Shown: in pieces, positions 50,601 to 62,270 of the stretch
Position numbering within the stretch: position 1 is the first letter of the stretch
Layout of the letters: every line of letters starts with the position of its first letter
From: Taenia hydatigena
Taxonomy: Eukaryota; Platyhelminthes; Cestoda; Cyclophyllidea; Taeniidae
Length of the DNA: 64,000 nucleotides
Direction of reading: 5' to 3'
NCBI GenBank assembly: GCA_036345935.2
Contig: JADWOT020000002.1
Span: 16,795,585-16,859,584 of the forward strand
The notes under the pieces: model-generated
The model's database searches: none
Told to the model about the DNA's origin: nothing
Seen by the model: the letters and a program-made list of their open reading frames with translations, nothing else
Program-made: the position numbers and the translations under genes

Positions 50601-51239
50601 AATTGGGTTCGCGACCTTGTTCCCCGGAGAAAATGTTACCAAATGGATAGCAAGAGCACTCCAAATCAGTCACATCAGTTTGTCCACCACCACCACAATG
50701 AGCACTCATGAGGACTAAGTGAAGTCTGCTTCCATTCTCCGAATGAACACGAACGCAAGATTTTCTGACGTGCCTTCGATGAGTTCTGTAGCAATTTCCG
50801 CCTCGTCCGATCAGTTTTTAGAGAGAAGTATTGGTCCACTGCACCAACTCACTGTAGATGGTAATTAATGCGCACATCAAGAACTAAAAACATCAGATAT
50901 TAATGACTAATCTACGAAATTTCTACGAAGATACACGGAAGGAATGAACAAATGATGGCATGGCAACCACTGTGATAGAGCACCACAAAAGGGAAGGCAC
51001 AGAGGTTTGAAGTGAACACCACGGCCCTACGTGTTCTGGCTGTTCACTTTCGTTCAACACAAAGGGCACTAATCTAAAGGGGCACCTGCATGGCCGAATT
51101 ATGTGGTGCGCTGTGTCAGTGATTACACAATAGTGCGTCAGTGTTACTTAAGTGATTGCTCAAATACAACTTGGACTTATAATATGTTGTGCATTTGCGT
51201 AACTACGAGTTCTTCATAACTAGTCTACGGCCTTTTGCT
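44650..51239. other. Anonymous intergenic sequence
   Basis: No supportable gene. The longest ORFs (44702-45085 minus, 47967-48326 plus) are 119-127 codons and lack motifs, flanking splice sites or repeats. The part at about 50440-50600 weakly resembles 57770-57900 (shared CTGTGTTCTGTAA-like and GTGTTCAGTC words), suggesting an old dispersed repeat. Confidence 0.5.
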
Positions 51240-51500
51240 TTGACGAAGTAGGACGTGCTGGATAAGCGAGGGCATATCCGACATAGGGAAGGAAACAGGT
51301 GGAACGCGCAACGCGAAGGAGAACCAGGAACCAGATGGTAAAGTGTTTTGTCATCAAATGAAACATTGCATAAATTTACTCAAACTTTGTCTTGCTCACT
51401 ATGTGCAGCTTATCCTACATTTGATTCCATGTTTAAAAGATTTGTTTGTTTGTTTTGCAGCGGTCTGTGTGAAGCGTAGTGCCGAGGTAACGCAGATTCT
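51240..51500 (+). repeat. Local direct repeat, unit 1
   Basis: About 51332-51495 matches 51880-52042 directly. The shared part runs from GTTTTGTCATCAAATGAAA through the ACTATGTGCAGCTTATCC segment to GTTTTGCAGCGGTCTGTG. Upstream, 51245-51290 also matches 51828-51870. Each unit ends in a pyrimidine-rich TTGCAG acceptor followed by a 30-nt block (Ser-Val..Lys-Arg-Ser-Ala-Glu) and a GTAACG donor-like site, so a tiny exon may have been duplicated with its intron. Confidence 0.8.
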
Positions 51501-51819
51501 GGTCTTCTATTGCTATCGCAGGCATCCAGTCAATTCTTGCGATCTCCACCAAGGCCACAGCAACTACAAAAACAGGGTCCTAATTTGGACACAAACACTG
51601 CAAATGAAAGGGTGAGTTGGAAAGACTCACCTCTCTATCTTCTGTATAGTGCGTGTCCTGTGGTCCCTCTCTCTGTTTCTCCCTCTGTGCTGTCAGTTCG
51701 GTGTCAAGCCGTCGGAGTATTGGAGGATGGGGAGAGGGAAGCTCATTGAGTATGCGAGAACACGTATCTGCTGTCCACTCTGCGCATGAATAGACACACG
51801 CTCTAAGAAACAAAGGACA

Positions 51820-52045
51820 AAGGATGTGCTGGAGAAGCGGGGACATATCGCGTAGGAGGTGAGCCGACATAGGAACTAGCTGGTAAGATGTTTTGTTGTC
51901 AAATGAAATATTGCATAAATTTAATCAAATTTTGTCTTGCTCACTATGTGCAGCTTATCCCATGTTTAATTCCATCTTTTAAGATTCGTTTGTTTGTTTT
52001 GCAGCGGTCTGTGAGAAGCGTAGTGCCGAGGTAACGCAAGAAATT
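51820..52045 (+). repeat. Local direct repeat, unit 2
   Basis: Second unit of the 51.3 kb repeat, roughly 85-90 percent identical by eye. A 12-nt segment present in unit 1 after CTTATCC is missing here. The exon-like 30-nt end block and its flanking AG and GTAACG are kept. Confidence 0.8.
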
Positions 52046-53389
52046 GAGTCAATAAATGCTCGTGATGCAGGTGGTGGTGGTGGGTGGAAGCGCCGGTAGA
52101 TTTCCGACTGTTCGGTCGGAATTGCAATTCTGAGATGGTTGCTTAAATTGGAATGGACTTTTTCGCAGAATGCATCGCAATGCACTTGAGAGTTAAGGTC
52201 ATAGCGCTATACAATGTGGCTCCAATTTTCGGTGTCATTAGTTGACAGAGGTGACTGGTAGATTACACCTTCCAAGGTATCCAGCGGAAGTCGGAAGTCC
52301 GTCATGGCGAATAATTGTTGGTGCCTGTGTGTTTGAAAGTATAAGTGGATCGCCATTTCCACTGCCCAGGTGTTTTGGTGGTTGCATTTGGTATGCATTG
52401 CGGTGTGCAAGACGCATGAGGAGGTGGAGGGGAGGATGAGGGAATGTGTTGGGTTTATCAGTGTGCACTGTGATGTGACCACATGGAAGTGAAGTAGTTA
52501 GTGTTTGTTTGTTTGACGAGGTGTAGGTGTAGGTGATCGGTGTAAGGCAGGACGTTAGGGTTGCCGCGTGCATGCGATGCAGGTAGTGACCAGATGTGCC
52601 AGCGGATTCTTTACGAGTGATTTTTTTAATCTTGACTGTCTGGTCGAGCGTGGGCTTAGGGATGTTCTACAACGGAAATATTAATTGTTTGCAGGCAGTC
52701 AGTGTTGGAGTGGGAGTTGCTTCGGGTACTGCGTAGCTGCTCCTAGTGTGATCGCGTTTGCGATGCGGTAAGAGAGATCAGTGAATGAGGTGGCGAATGG
52801 CACTGTTGTGAGTTGCGAGTTTATGTATTCCTGCTCACGGACCATGAGGAGTGGGATGAAGCCTGTTTGCATTGACTACTCGACTTTTGCTCATCCTTCT
52901 ATGGCCTTTGGGTGCAGATTCCCTACCACTGCAGTGGAACGCGTGGACGCTTTCATTTTCTCGTGGTATCAGCAACAGGCGAAACCCAGATAGGCCTTCC
53001 TCTCGTCCTGTAGTCATTAGCAACCAAGTCAACTCGCAGCTGTTTATGTCGCTGTGGTTGCAGTTAGATGGGCGCCTCAATAAAGATACTGGTGGATCTG
53101 TGTGCGTGTGTGTCCCATCCGCTAGCAGGCAAGTTCAAATGCTTCAAAGACACGTCAAGCATTATTCTTTGGGGTTGTGGACGTTTAAGAAATTGGCTCG
53201 CTGTCGATTGCCTGCCATATCAAAGAATTTAGAACCTTCTTTTAGTTAATCTTCCTCTGTAGTGTTCAACACCAAATGCAATTAGGAGGAGGTTAAATGT
53301 TGTCATTATTTACCCCAGCATCAACAAACTACCTCTATGTCTGCTAACCTTCCATCTTAGAATGCGGTGCGCGTTGAAAATAAGTTGTC
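52046..53389. other. Anonymous sequence, G/T-rich to C-rich transitions
   Basis: A G/T-rich plus-strand region (52070-52600, with GGTGGTGGTGGTGGG at 52070) and chance ORFs. A frame at 52872-53249 looks signal-peptide-like at its start but lacks an ATG there. No gene is supported. Confidence 0.45.
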
Positions 53390-53547
53390 CTTTTAGGGCA
53401 AAATTTTGGGAAGACGGGACAATTATTCAACAAGGAAAATCAGTGTCTGACAAAAAGATGAGTCTAGATTATTCCAATGCAAACGTGGCATTGCGTTTAA
53501 CAAAAGAATTGAGACAGGAGGACAAAAGACCTGTGCTAGTTTTATTT

Positions 53548-53700
53548 GATTAGGTTCGAACAAGGATGTGCATTGCATGAAATTGGGCTGGAAGAAGCTC
53601 AGCCACTACAGCTTGAGAAGTTGTTAACTGTAACAGGGATCGCATCTGTTGAGATGCACTGGATGAACTTCGGACTGGACAGTTTCACTGGTAACAACAG
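53548..53700 (+). pseudogene. Conserved exon-like block I, copy B
   Basis: A TTAG acceptor opens a frame Phe-Glu-Gln-Gly-Cys-Ala-Leu-His-Glu, then Leu-Glu-Glu-Ala-Gln-Pro-Leu-Gln-Leu-Glu-Lys, then Val-Thr-Gly-Ile-Ala-Ser-Val-Glu..His-Trp-Met-Asn, reaching a GTAACA donor-like site. The copy at about 63880-63750 on the minus strand keeps the frame with scattered replacements. It looks like a duplicated coding exon of a protein I do not recognise. Confidence 0.35.
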
Positions 53701-53842
53701 GCTCATCAGCTGCCTTCGCATGACCACTTCCCCATCAATATGTGCATAATGCGTAAGATTGTGGAAATGGATGTCACTCAAAATGTGTGCAAGTCTTATA
53801 CCTCCTAACTCTAATTATGCTGCTCACTGTTGATTGCTTTAA

Positions 53843-53919
53843 GGCACGAACATTTCCATCGAAATCGCGCAGAAATGGAAGAAGAATCGGTGATTCCATC
53901 ACCGCGAGTCTAAATGTGG
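53843..53919 (+). pseudogene. Conserved exon-like block II, copy B
   Basis: After a CTTTAAG acceptor, the frame reads Ala-Arg-Thr-Phe-Pro-Ser..Gly-Arg-Arg-Ile-Gly-Asp-Ser-Ile-Thr-Ala..Leu-Asn-Val-Gly-Gln and meets GTAGAC. The inverted homologue at about 63600-63505 minus keeps the same frame and borders. It may be the exon following block I. Unknown protein. Confidence 0.3.
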
Positions 53920-55422
53920 GTCAGGTAGACACTGGCAAATCTTCATAATGCAAATTATGAATACTCATTTCTCGCGTTAACGTCTCCTTGTACGATATTT
54001 TCCTTTATTTGGCTAAAGTGCCAGTGTTTAAAATAGAGCTCTGCAGACAGGATGGAAGTGAGTAACAGCTCTCTTCAAGACGGCACCATCCTCTGACAAA
54101 TCCAATGAAAGCTCTTACCCTCACCTCAAGGACACAGAGCTAGCCATTCAAGCGGTCCGTCCTTAAAATACCAGTATGCCACCTACGATGCTGATAAAAG
54201 CGCTTTGACCTATGTTCTACGTGGCTATAATCCATGTTCTATCCTTAGTCAGTAGAAGAGCAGAGTCAAGCTGGGCTGTGTCCAATGCCACTCTTATAAG
54301 CCGTGGCATTGTCATCTGATGAAGAGAACAGTCATGTCACAGTTATCCACCAATCACAAGCCGCGATTTCATGAGACAGCGTAAAAGCAGTAGGAGGGAG
54401 GAAGGACTAAGTTGATGCGTCTTTGATGCAAAAGACTCCATGTCAATGCATTGAATGTCATGTGAAAGAATTGCTTGTGAGGATGCTCGGAAATAAGTCA
54501 CTTGGGTGCTTCAAAACAGTGTTTACAAGGAGAAGAGTCAGAGGAGATGTATGGCGGACCTTTATTGTCGTTCGTGGTTTGTAATCAGACAAGTGTTGCT
54601 GCAAGATTCTAATCCAAGCTCAAGTATCATTGAATGCGATAGATTGTTTCTTGCAAATCTTCTCCCGTCTTCGGCGCCGTCCTCCCACAAGATATCCACT
54701 AAAATCTACTTGAATTGTACGATGAGATTACACTCGGTTCCGAGGTTTGAAGAGGGATGCTTATAATTTAACCTCAATTGGTGCAGCGGTGTCCACAAAG
54801 ACCTCCACCTAGGCATCACAATAGCGTGACACTAGTTCAGACATAATCAGTAAGGAGAATAATAACTGTGGCAGAAAATAGCCTAACAAGGAGCCTTTGT
54901 CATGTCATCATTATTGTTTGAGCGCTTCATGTTCGCAGAGGAAAATGGCTGATATTGTAAGCGGATATAGCTGAGAGGGACATGGTCAAACTTTATGATG
55001 GATTTGTGCACTAATAGACCGCAACTGTAAAGTATAGCATTAACAATCTCGAGTCATGAGGGCAGTGTGGCAATGATTACTAGATTGAAAGGTAGCAGTC
55101 TATGTCCAATTATAGTGAAGAATGATTTCCAAGGCAGATAATGCTTGCCCTTTTAAAAGCACCAACACACCTGTCGGCGGCACTGGAAGCCAGCCACCAC
55201 GCGACACGTTGCAGATTGAACGAGGTCAATCGCAGGCACAAGCCATCCTTCGAATATGTTCCGCTGCTCGTTAGTTCATCTGCTTCTACTCATTTTGTTT
55301 CAATGCATCGTTCCTGCCATTCAGTTCCTCGTCAGTGCCTCCGTCCCAATTCGTTTTCTTCTTGCCTCCGGTCTTCTTTATGTTCTCTACTTCCGTCGCC
55401 TCCATCCTCGTTTCTTCATCAG

Positions 55423-55493
55423 CTCCAACCTCCCACCCCGCCGTTCTCGAGACTTCAAAGGACCAAAGCAGATAGATGTAGTAGAAATTAGGG
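55423..55493 (+). CDS. 71-nt internal exon, copy B of the three-copy exon
   Basis: Same borders (CAG acceptor, GTAAGT donor), length and frame as 6664-6734. Differences from copy A include Val to Phe, Arg to Lys, Asn to Lys and Leu to Ile, all in frame. See copy A for the peptide. No adjoining exon is assigned. Confidence 0.45.
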
Positions 55494-56964
55494 GTAAGTT
55501 GTGCTACCAACCCCTCCTCTTCCTTCTCCTTCTTTCTTGTGTCACCTTCCTTTTCTTCTCCCTTGCTTCGTTTGCGTGCGTCGCGTCGACACCATTACGT
55601 CTGGCATCCCATGTAAATCGCGTAGAAAGGAAAAGCTGTGCTTAGTCCCTTCAAGTATGCCGTTGACAAGAAATTCACATTCTCTCCATTAAGCTGAATG
55701 CTTCATATTTAACCCGGTCAAATGGCTAAAAGGGTGGGTAAATACATCGATTCATGAAAATATGGGAGAAAGGGGGGAAACAGTGAAGGCTACACTAAAT
55801 CACCATGCAGAGTCTTTGGTGAGTGTCACCTTTACTCTCCATCGGGCTGGATATGCTCTCAAGTATTGCGCCTTGCATTATGTTCTACCGTGTGTGCTCC
55901 ATGCATTCAAGTCACTCAAGGAAGTGGAGTGAGTTGTTGCCGTATTTTCATTTCCTTGCCTTTAGCTTTCCACTAGCGCCACGAGAACGCATTGTTCTTC
56001 TGGCTTTCTCACGGTTCTCTTCTCATCGTCCTCTTTAAACCCAGCATCAAGTCGCCTCTGCCATAATTTGCAACGATTGACAGTCGTACACAACATAATC
56101 TTGCGTAAATGCAAAAAATCATTTTCCACTCACCCATCCGTGAGCCGTGGGTCGAATGGATTAATGAATGGACCGACCGATTGACTAGACAGACAACCAA
56201 TACGCAACGAATGCACAGTAAGTGGTATTATCGATTATGTTGACCCAACCATCGATTAACAACTTAAGGCGGATGAGTCATTGACGCATTTGGGAGAAGC
56301 TTAGCAGCACTTACTGAAAGGCGAGGGAACTGTTGGCGAGCCTCCGACCCAACTGCCAAATGAGAGAGAAATCGACAACGACAAAGATGGATGATGGATG
56401 GGCTGGTAGAGTCAAGAGAGGTGGGTGGGTGGGCGGAATTCATTCACTCGACATGCTGTCTGGGCTAACGATGTGGCGAGCCGATGAGAGTAGGGGTGGG
56501 GAGTATTGTCCTTTAACTCGTGCTCTTCCTCGAGAGGAATGGCCGATGATGGTGACCCGTGGGTGGTTGTTACTTGCCCTGACTGCGCTTCGCCGTCCCT
56601 ACTTCCTCACCAGGCACTGACCACGTGGTTTGGCGAGGAGGCAGTAAGGTAGTCGGGAGTATCCAATCTCTATGACGTGGCTATGCTACTGCTGGTGGCT
56701 GACAGCTGTCCCTTTTTCCTGCGCCTCACTCTTCTCGTGGGGAGGAATGAGGAAGTCCTTCACTTCATAGTTTCCCTGCAAGTCTGCGTGAAGGAGAAGG
56801 GGTTCATCTCACGGAATGGGTAAAACAGTGGATCTCATCAATGAATGAATAAATGAATGCATAAAAGGAGTGTATGAATGCATGTATAAAATGGGGAGAC
56901 ACAGAATGCGAGGAGGGGTAGGCGGTAAGAAGGCGTGGAGTGAGTAGACATGCGAGAAGTAGAA

Positions 56965-57302
56965 TTAGATGGACAATGTGCATTTCAACGTACTGGCGGA
57001 TATAGACGACTGAGATGGGGAGGACTGAGACAATGTGGGTAAGGCCAGCGATGCTTGAGACGGTGGTAACGGTATTAGCATCTCCTCCTCTACTGCCTCC
57101 TCTTCCGCTGCCTCCTCCAGCTCCGGCTCTGGCTCCGACTCTGACTCCAAATGCACAGGCTCCACTTCCACCTCCTCAATCACGACCGGCTCGCCCTCCT
57201 CTGAAGCACACATTGTTGTTAGTGACGCTGCTCATTTACACACTTACCAGCAGAATCAAATCTTGGTGCTGAACATAGACAGCGTCGACGAGATTGGCTC
57301 AT
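56965..57302 (-). CDS. Two-exon acidic-tail gene fragment, unknown family
   Basis: On the minus strand a 55-nt exon (57302-57248, preceded by an ATGCAG acceptor and itself starting ATG) ends at a strong GTAAGT donor. A 47-nt intron (57247-57201) ends CTTCAG, and the second exon continues in the same phase to a TGA/TAA-class stop at 56965. The joined frame goes Arg-Arg-Arg-Cys-Leu-Cys-Ser-Ala-Pro-Arg-Phe-Asp-Ser-Ala, then Glu-Glu-Gly-Glu-Pro-Val-Val-Ile. It then enters a Glu-rich tract of about 35 residues and a Ser/Pro/Leu tail. Phase agreement across a mini-intron, plus the parallel structure in copy A, supports real splicing. Upstream exons may exist. Function unknown. Confidence 0.45.
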
Positions 57303-57550
57303 CTGCATGTACGTGTACACGCAGAAGAGAATACTCAGGAGGAAGTCCTCCTCGGCTCCTCCCATGTCAACTACGTGCATGCTCACTTTCTATTAACACA
57401 AGACTAACATGAAGTGGCCGCACCAAACCTACCATAGCGTGTGTAAGTAATAGTGCGAGTGATGTTTAAATGCGACATGTCGATTGATTGCTTAATTGCT
57501 TGAACGGCAATCGATACGATTTGAATGCTGCCGACGAACAGCAGTGGCTA

Positions 57551-59549
57551 TGCGGGTTCGAAGCGAGAGCAGTGAATAGTACCACACAAATACTGACCGA
57601 TGTGGTCTGCAAGTTCAGACAAGTAACTGCAACGGTTCACACCGAAAATCGCACAAACGCTTTATATATTGGTGTATTTTCAAGTCTGTGACTCCATAAC
57701 TGCAAAAGTGCAACTACTAAGCGAGAAAATATCACTGAACTTTGCAATTTAAGCTCTTTTAAGGCATTTAACAATGACTAAGGGTAGAATGCATATCGTG
57801 GGCAAACTGTGCTCCGTAACTCCCAGTAGCAGGTTACATCACAGCCACGACACAAATTCGTGCCAACTGTCAGCCTACAAGTGTTCAGTCGAGAATTGAA
57901 AAGTCGAGACAACGTAAGTCTCCCCTCCGAATCGCCTAATCACGAGTTCGTTGCAGAACACTACTGCCCATGTTGAACGATTTGGCAACAGACCCAACAT
58001 CTTGAAACCGTAACAATTGCAGATCCTTTTTACGAAAAGGCAACATGCGTAGAACACTTACTTCACCTGGACGGACCTGCTCATCACTCATCAGCGATTG
58101 TGTTGTTTGCAATTTATTAGCATCGTCATCTTGTTGAGTAAGCGACAAGGTGCTCTTTTTTACAAAATGGACATCAATTCAAACAGACGTTGTAAGGCGC
58201 CATTGCAGTTTGCGATTTAGGTTTGCAAGGGTTCCCTATCATTTTAGCAACTGGTGTAAAACTGTGAGATTCCTGAAGCATTAATTCAACTCGAAATCAA
58301 AATGTAAAATGCTGCACAAATATTGACCTAGAAGCGATCTAAACAGAATCTCTAGCTGACACAACAAGTCTCATTTGCAGCAAGCCTGTAGGACAATAAG
58401 TAGTTTATGGAGTACATTTACCTCTGACATCTTTCTGCAAAGAATGTAACTCATGTTTGCTATTTATTCGACGAAGTTGTTGATCGCTCGCTTCCATTCC
58501 AATTGGGCATGCTGTTGCGACTCATGTTGAAGGAGTCTTCGAAGGAATGGGCGCTCAATTCTGTGTACCCTTCATGTCATGTCGTTAACCAGTAGTGTCC
58601 AAGCTTCTTTACCGAATTATTAGATTACACCAGTAGCAGTACAATTTATGCGTTTCCGGATGAACTTACAGTCATGAGAATTCAGTGTCTTCTCCGCTAA
58701 CCTAATTTCATCATAAGATACATTTAGGTATTAGTGGAGTGGTATAACAACAGAAAATCATGCATTTATGTGTAACTGTATAAAGCAGTAAAGGGATAGC
58801 CACGATTACTATGTACAGAGGGAATAGGAACCGCATTTGTGACATTTGATGCAGTAACATTAATTTTATTTATGATGAAGGAGAGAAAAATATCACACCA
58901 CTCGCTAAAACTTTTTATGAACTCGTTTCTTATTCTTTCCTTTTGACAATCTTTCCGCTGCACCAGAATCTACAAACATAATGAATAAAATTACTTGTTG
59001 AAACAACACTCAGCGTAGCCATAAACCGCAGGTTTTAAGTGAGGCTTTAAAGGTCACCTAACTAGAAGGCAGATTATTGTCTCCATCACCTCGTCTACCT
59101 GCTAAATTGCTTGCCAAACAAAAGTTGCACAACTGCATCGACATTGTTTCAAGCCTTGGCGTGGCGTGTGTCAGCTATCCACAGATGCCACTGGAGCGCA
59201 CACATACGAGTTAAATTTGCGAATATGAGAATTTTTTCCATCTGGCGATGCCAAAATAATGCTGTATGTGTACTTTACGAAAATGTGATTTATTTGCACA
59301 TTCGGCGGCAAGTGTTAACAGCAAACCCACAAAACCATTTTACGTCGGACTGTAGGGCTTCTCTAGATCCGATTTTTCCATGCTAAGATACTCATCAAAA
59401 AGCTTTGATAGAGAGAGTTAAATACTCTAATCTCCGGCATTCCTGTTGGCTCTTTGCTTTGAATCTTGTGCAAGCATGCTATCGTCCACTGTGAGCTGTT
59501 CCTCCCAACCACCTCTTTTTCAACTTGTTGGACACCTTGCACTGCTAGG
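57551..59549. other. Anonymous spacer between repeats B and C
   Basis: Short ORFs only. 57770-57900 has weak similarity to 50440-50600. No gene is supported. Confidence 0.5.
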
Positions 59550-60536
59550 GAATTACAAATAAATGGCAAATATGTCTTCCACTTCCTCCATGACAACTGC
59601 TTTGGCTCTTATTCACGCACCTCGCAGCCTACGACGTGGAGCCAGCGATTCTGCACGATGGGGAGATTTCCGCAATGAAACTCACGCCATTGCGTCAATA
59701 GTAGTAAAGAACAAGCAAACCAATGGAGAGAGATGTCTTTCCGCAAATAAGTTTACGCTTAACAATTGTTTGTCATTTTGGCTTTTAAACTCACTGACGA
59801 CACTGAATGTTTGCACTTATCAATTCGACGTCGCTTGAGGCTGCTCACACTCAAATAGTGATGGTAGCATTACAAAGACTGCTTGTTGGGCTATTTCCTG
59901 CCACAGTTCTTGTCCTCCTCACTGATTATGTCTGATCTGGTGTCATTCTATTATGATGCCGAGGTGGAGGTGTTTGTGGGTACTCTGACACCAGTTGAGG
60001 TCGGGTTATAAGCATCCCTCTTCGAACCTCAAAACGAGGTTTAATTTTATCGTGCGTTTTAAGTGGGCATCGGTGAATATCATGCTGTAGGACAGCGCTC
60101 AAGGCGGGAGATGATTTGCAAGAAAAAATTCTTCCCATGCAATGGCAATTGCACTTGGAGCAGATGACGGTATCACGGCTTAAACCTTTGAGCTCCTAAA
60201 AGGTTTGGCACTCGACACAGCTCAGCTGTGCTCCACATTTTTACTGACGAAAAAATGGGTCAAAGCCCTGTCTCCCACCTTTTCATGAATCGATGCATTT
60301 ACGTACTCATCTAGCCACTTGGCTAAGTTAAATATGAAGCATTTAGCTTAGTAGAGGGAATGTGGATTTCTTGTCAATAGCATACTTGAAGAGGCTAAGC
60401 ACAACTTTCTTTACGCGTTTTGCATGGGATACCAGATGTAATAAGAGTGATATGACGCACATAAATGAAGCAAGAGAGAAGAGAAGGAAGCTGACACAAT
60501 AAAGGAGAAGGAGGAGAGGTTAGTAGCACAACTTAC

Positions 60537-60607
60537 CCCTAATTTCTACTACATCTATCTGGTTTGGTCCTCTGATGTCTCGATAACGGCGAGGTGGGAG
60601 GTTGGAG
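60537..60607 (-). CDS. 71-nt internal exon, copy C of the three-copy exon
   Basis: Minus-strand exon with CAG acceptor, GTAAGT donor and 71-nt length identical to copies A and B. The frame is open, with Ser to Tyr, Val to Ile and Leu to Ile replacements relative to A. Its presence in opposite orientation shows it moved with the whole repeat. Confidence 0.45.
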
Positions 60608-61712
60608 CTGACGAAGAAACGAGGGCGGAGAACAAAAAGAAGACCCGAGATAGGTAGAAAACGAAGTGGGACGGAGACACTGACGATGCATTGAAGCAAA
60701 ATGAATAGAAGTAGCGCGCAGTAGAACATGTTCGAGGGTTGGGTGTGCGAGTATGATTAACCTCTTTCAATCTGCCACGTGTGAGTCGATTACTTGCACG
60801 TGTTGCGTGATGACTGGCTCCCAATGACGCCGACTGGTGTGGGCTTCGCACATCATTCCTTGTTGGTGGTGCTTTCGCAAGGGCAAGCATCACCGGCATT
60901 TGTACTTTTCCACCTCAAGCCACTTTCCTGCATTATTGTGCATGCAGAGGAGACAATGCCAATGTGCTTCGATTAAAATGCGTCGCCCTATCCAGATTGC
61001 CTATCCTCGACCTCTTATTATTATGCTTCCCTTTGAGCTGGTTACCTCTTGGGAATTCAGACTCTTCTCTGCTCCACATCAAAGTGTCCACCTCAACTCG
61101 AATGAAGGAAAGGAGCAACAGCCGATGAAACTAGGCCAAGGGAAGCGGATGGACGGATAGGATGATGGTGAAGTGATGGCGAATCGAAGAGACATAATTG
61201 CCAATAAACCAATTTAACTCTCCTGCAGCTCTTTTGTCGTTATGCTCTAATATGCTTGTAGGGACGCCATGATAAAGTACGTTTGTGGAAGTGCAATATG
61301 AGTGCTATCTCAAGAGACGTCTCCGGTGGTAGCCTTGACGAGCTGTCGGTGATATCGCCAAAAAACTGGCCATCTTGACTACCGCTGACGTGCGTTGGAC
61401 CGACAGGTCCACTACTTTACCAATTGGTAACCATTCTTCACTAGAATTGGGTATGGGCTGCTGCATGCTAATGTGGCAATCATTGTCACGCTCTGCCTTC
61501 TTATCAAACGGTCCTCCACATGTCGTGGCTTGGATTCGTCAATGCTGTACCTTACAAGTGCGATCTCTTAGGCAAACATAGCCAAGCAATTGCTAGATTT
61601 GCCTATTGCACAAATCTAGCATAAAGATCAACTATATCCCTCAAAGCTATATTCGCTCACAATATCAGTCGATTTTCTCTGCGGACATGAAAGGATCCTG
61701 GGTGGAGTAGAC

Positions 61713-61722
61713 CTATAAATAG
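61713..61722 (+). promoter_or_regulatory. TATA-like box, copy C
   Basis: CTATAAATAG, the counterpart of the minus-strand CTATAAAAAG at 5789-5798. The same ATG context follows about 20 nt downstream. Confidence 0.35.
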
Positions 61723-61837
61723 TAGCATTGGTTTTCAAAATGGCCTGGTTCTGATGCACGATAAGCTGAATGGATACGAAATCGTTTCGCATCAAAACAT
61801 CGTCGAAGAGTCAAAACACTCGTACACCGAGCTGTAA
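61720..61837 (+). pseudogene. Conserved terminal-exon-like block (NGYEIV..YTEL-stop), copy C
   Basis: The plus-strand frame Met-His-Asp-Lys-Leu-Asn-Gly-Tyr-Glu-Ile-Val-Ser, ending Tyr-Thr-Glu-Leu-TAA, matches 5676-5790 minus. Replacements are Val/Leu, Gln/His, Asp/Glu and Leu/Ser, with synonymous third-position changes. Unknown family. Confidence 0.4.
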
Positions 61838-62169
61838 TGGTAAAATCGCATCCGGCGACGATACGTTACACAAAAATTAGCATGCTTTTACAACAATTGG
61901 CAGCCCTGCATAACACAATCTTGGGTAAATGCTAAAATCATTTTCTACTCACCCATCCGTGAGATCGATCGCAGCCCAACTCGTCATGGGTCGAATGGAT
62001 CAGTGAATGAACAGACTAATTAACTAGGCAGACACCTAATACGCAGAGAATACACAGTAGGTGGTCTTATCGATTGTATTGATCCAACAACCATTGACCA
62101 ACCACCGAAGGCGGGTGAGTCAGCAACGAGGCGTCTGTTGAGAAGAGCACAGGCCACTCACGCATTCGG

Positions 62170-62270
62170 TGGTGGCTTCAACAAGCCTTCGCGTAGAGGC
62201 TGTCAACGAAATGGGTGGTGGAAATATGGAGGCAAGAAAAGGTCAAGCAACAGCAGCACTCTCCACTGAT
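62170..62270 (+). pseudogene. VNEMG block, copy C
   Basis: Open plus-strand frame with Leu-Arg-Val-Glu-Ala-Val-Asn-Glu-Met-Gly-Gly-Gly-Asn, then Ala-Arg-Lys..Gln-Ala-Thr-Ala-Ala, homologous to 5345-5250 minus. The CAG run that lengthens the Ala stretch in A is short here. No start codon or clear splice borders are assigned. Confidence 0.35.

Larger units (their letters stand above)
53390..57550. repeat. Complex repeat, copy B
   Basis: The left part (53540-54900) is the inverted counterpart of 63880-62570. 54920-55140 and 55137-55770 match A 5820-6000 and 6355-6975 directly. 56070-56290 matches A block p1 in inverted orientation (and C 61900-62130 directly). 57160-57545 matches A 7425-7800 directly. 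Compared with A, block p1 has been moved and flipped in B. Together with C the arms form a large imperfect inverted repeat. Confidence 0.85.

Noticed and set aside
52872..53249. Signal-peptide-like 125-codon frame
   Set aside because: It begins at TTG, not ATG. No promoter or homology is seen.
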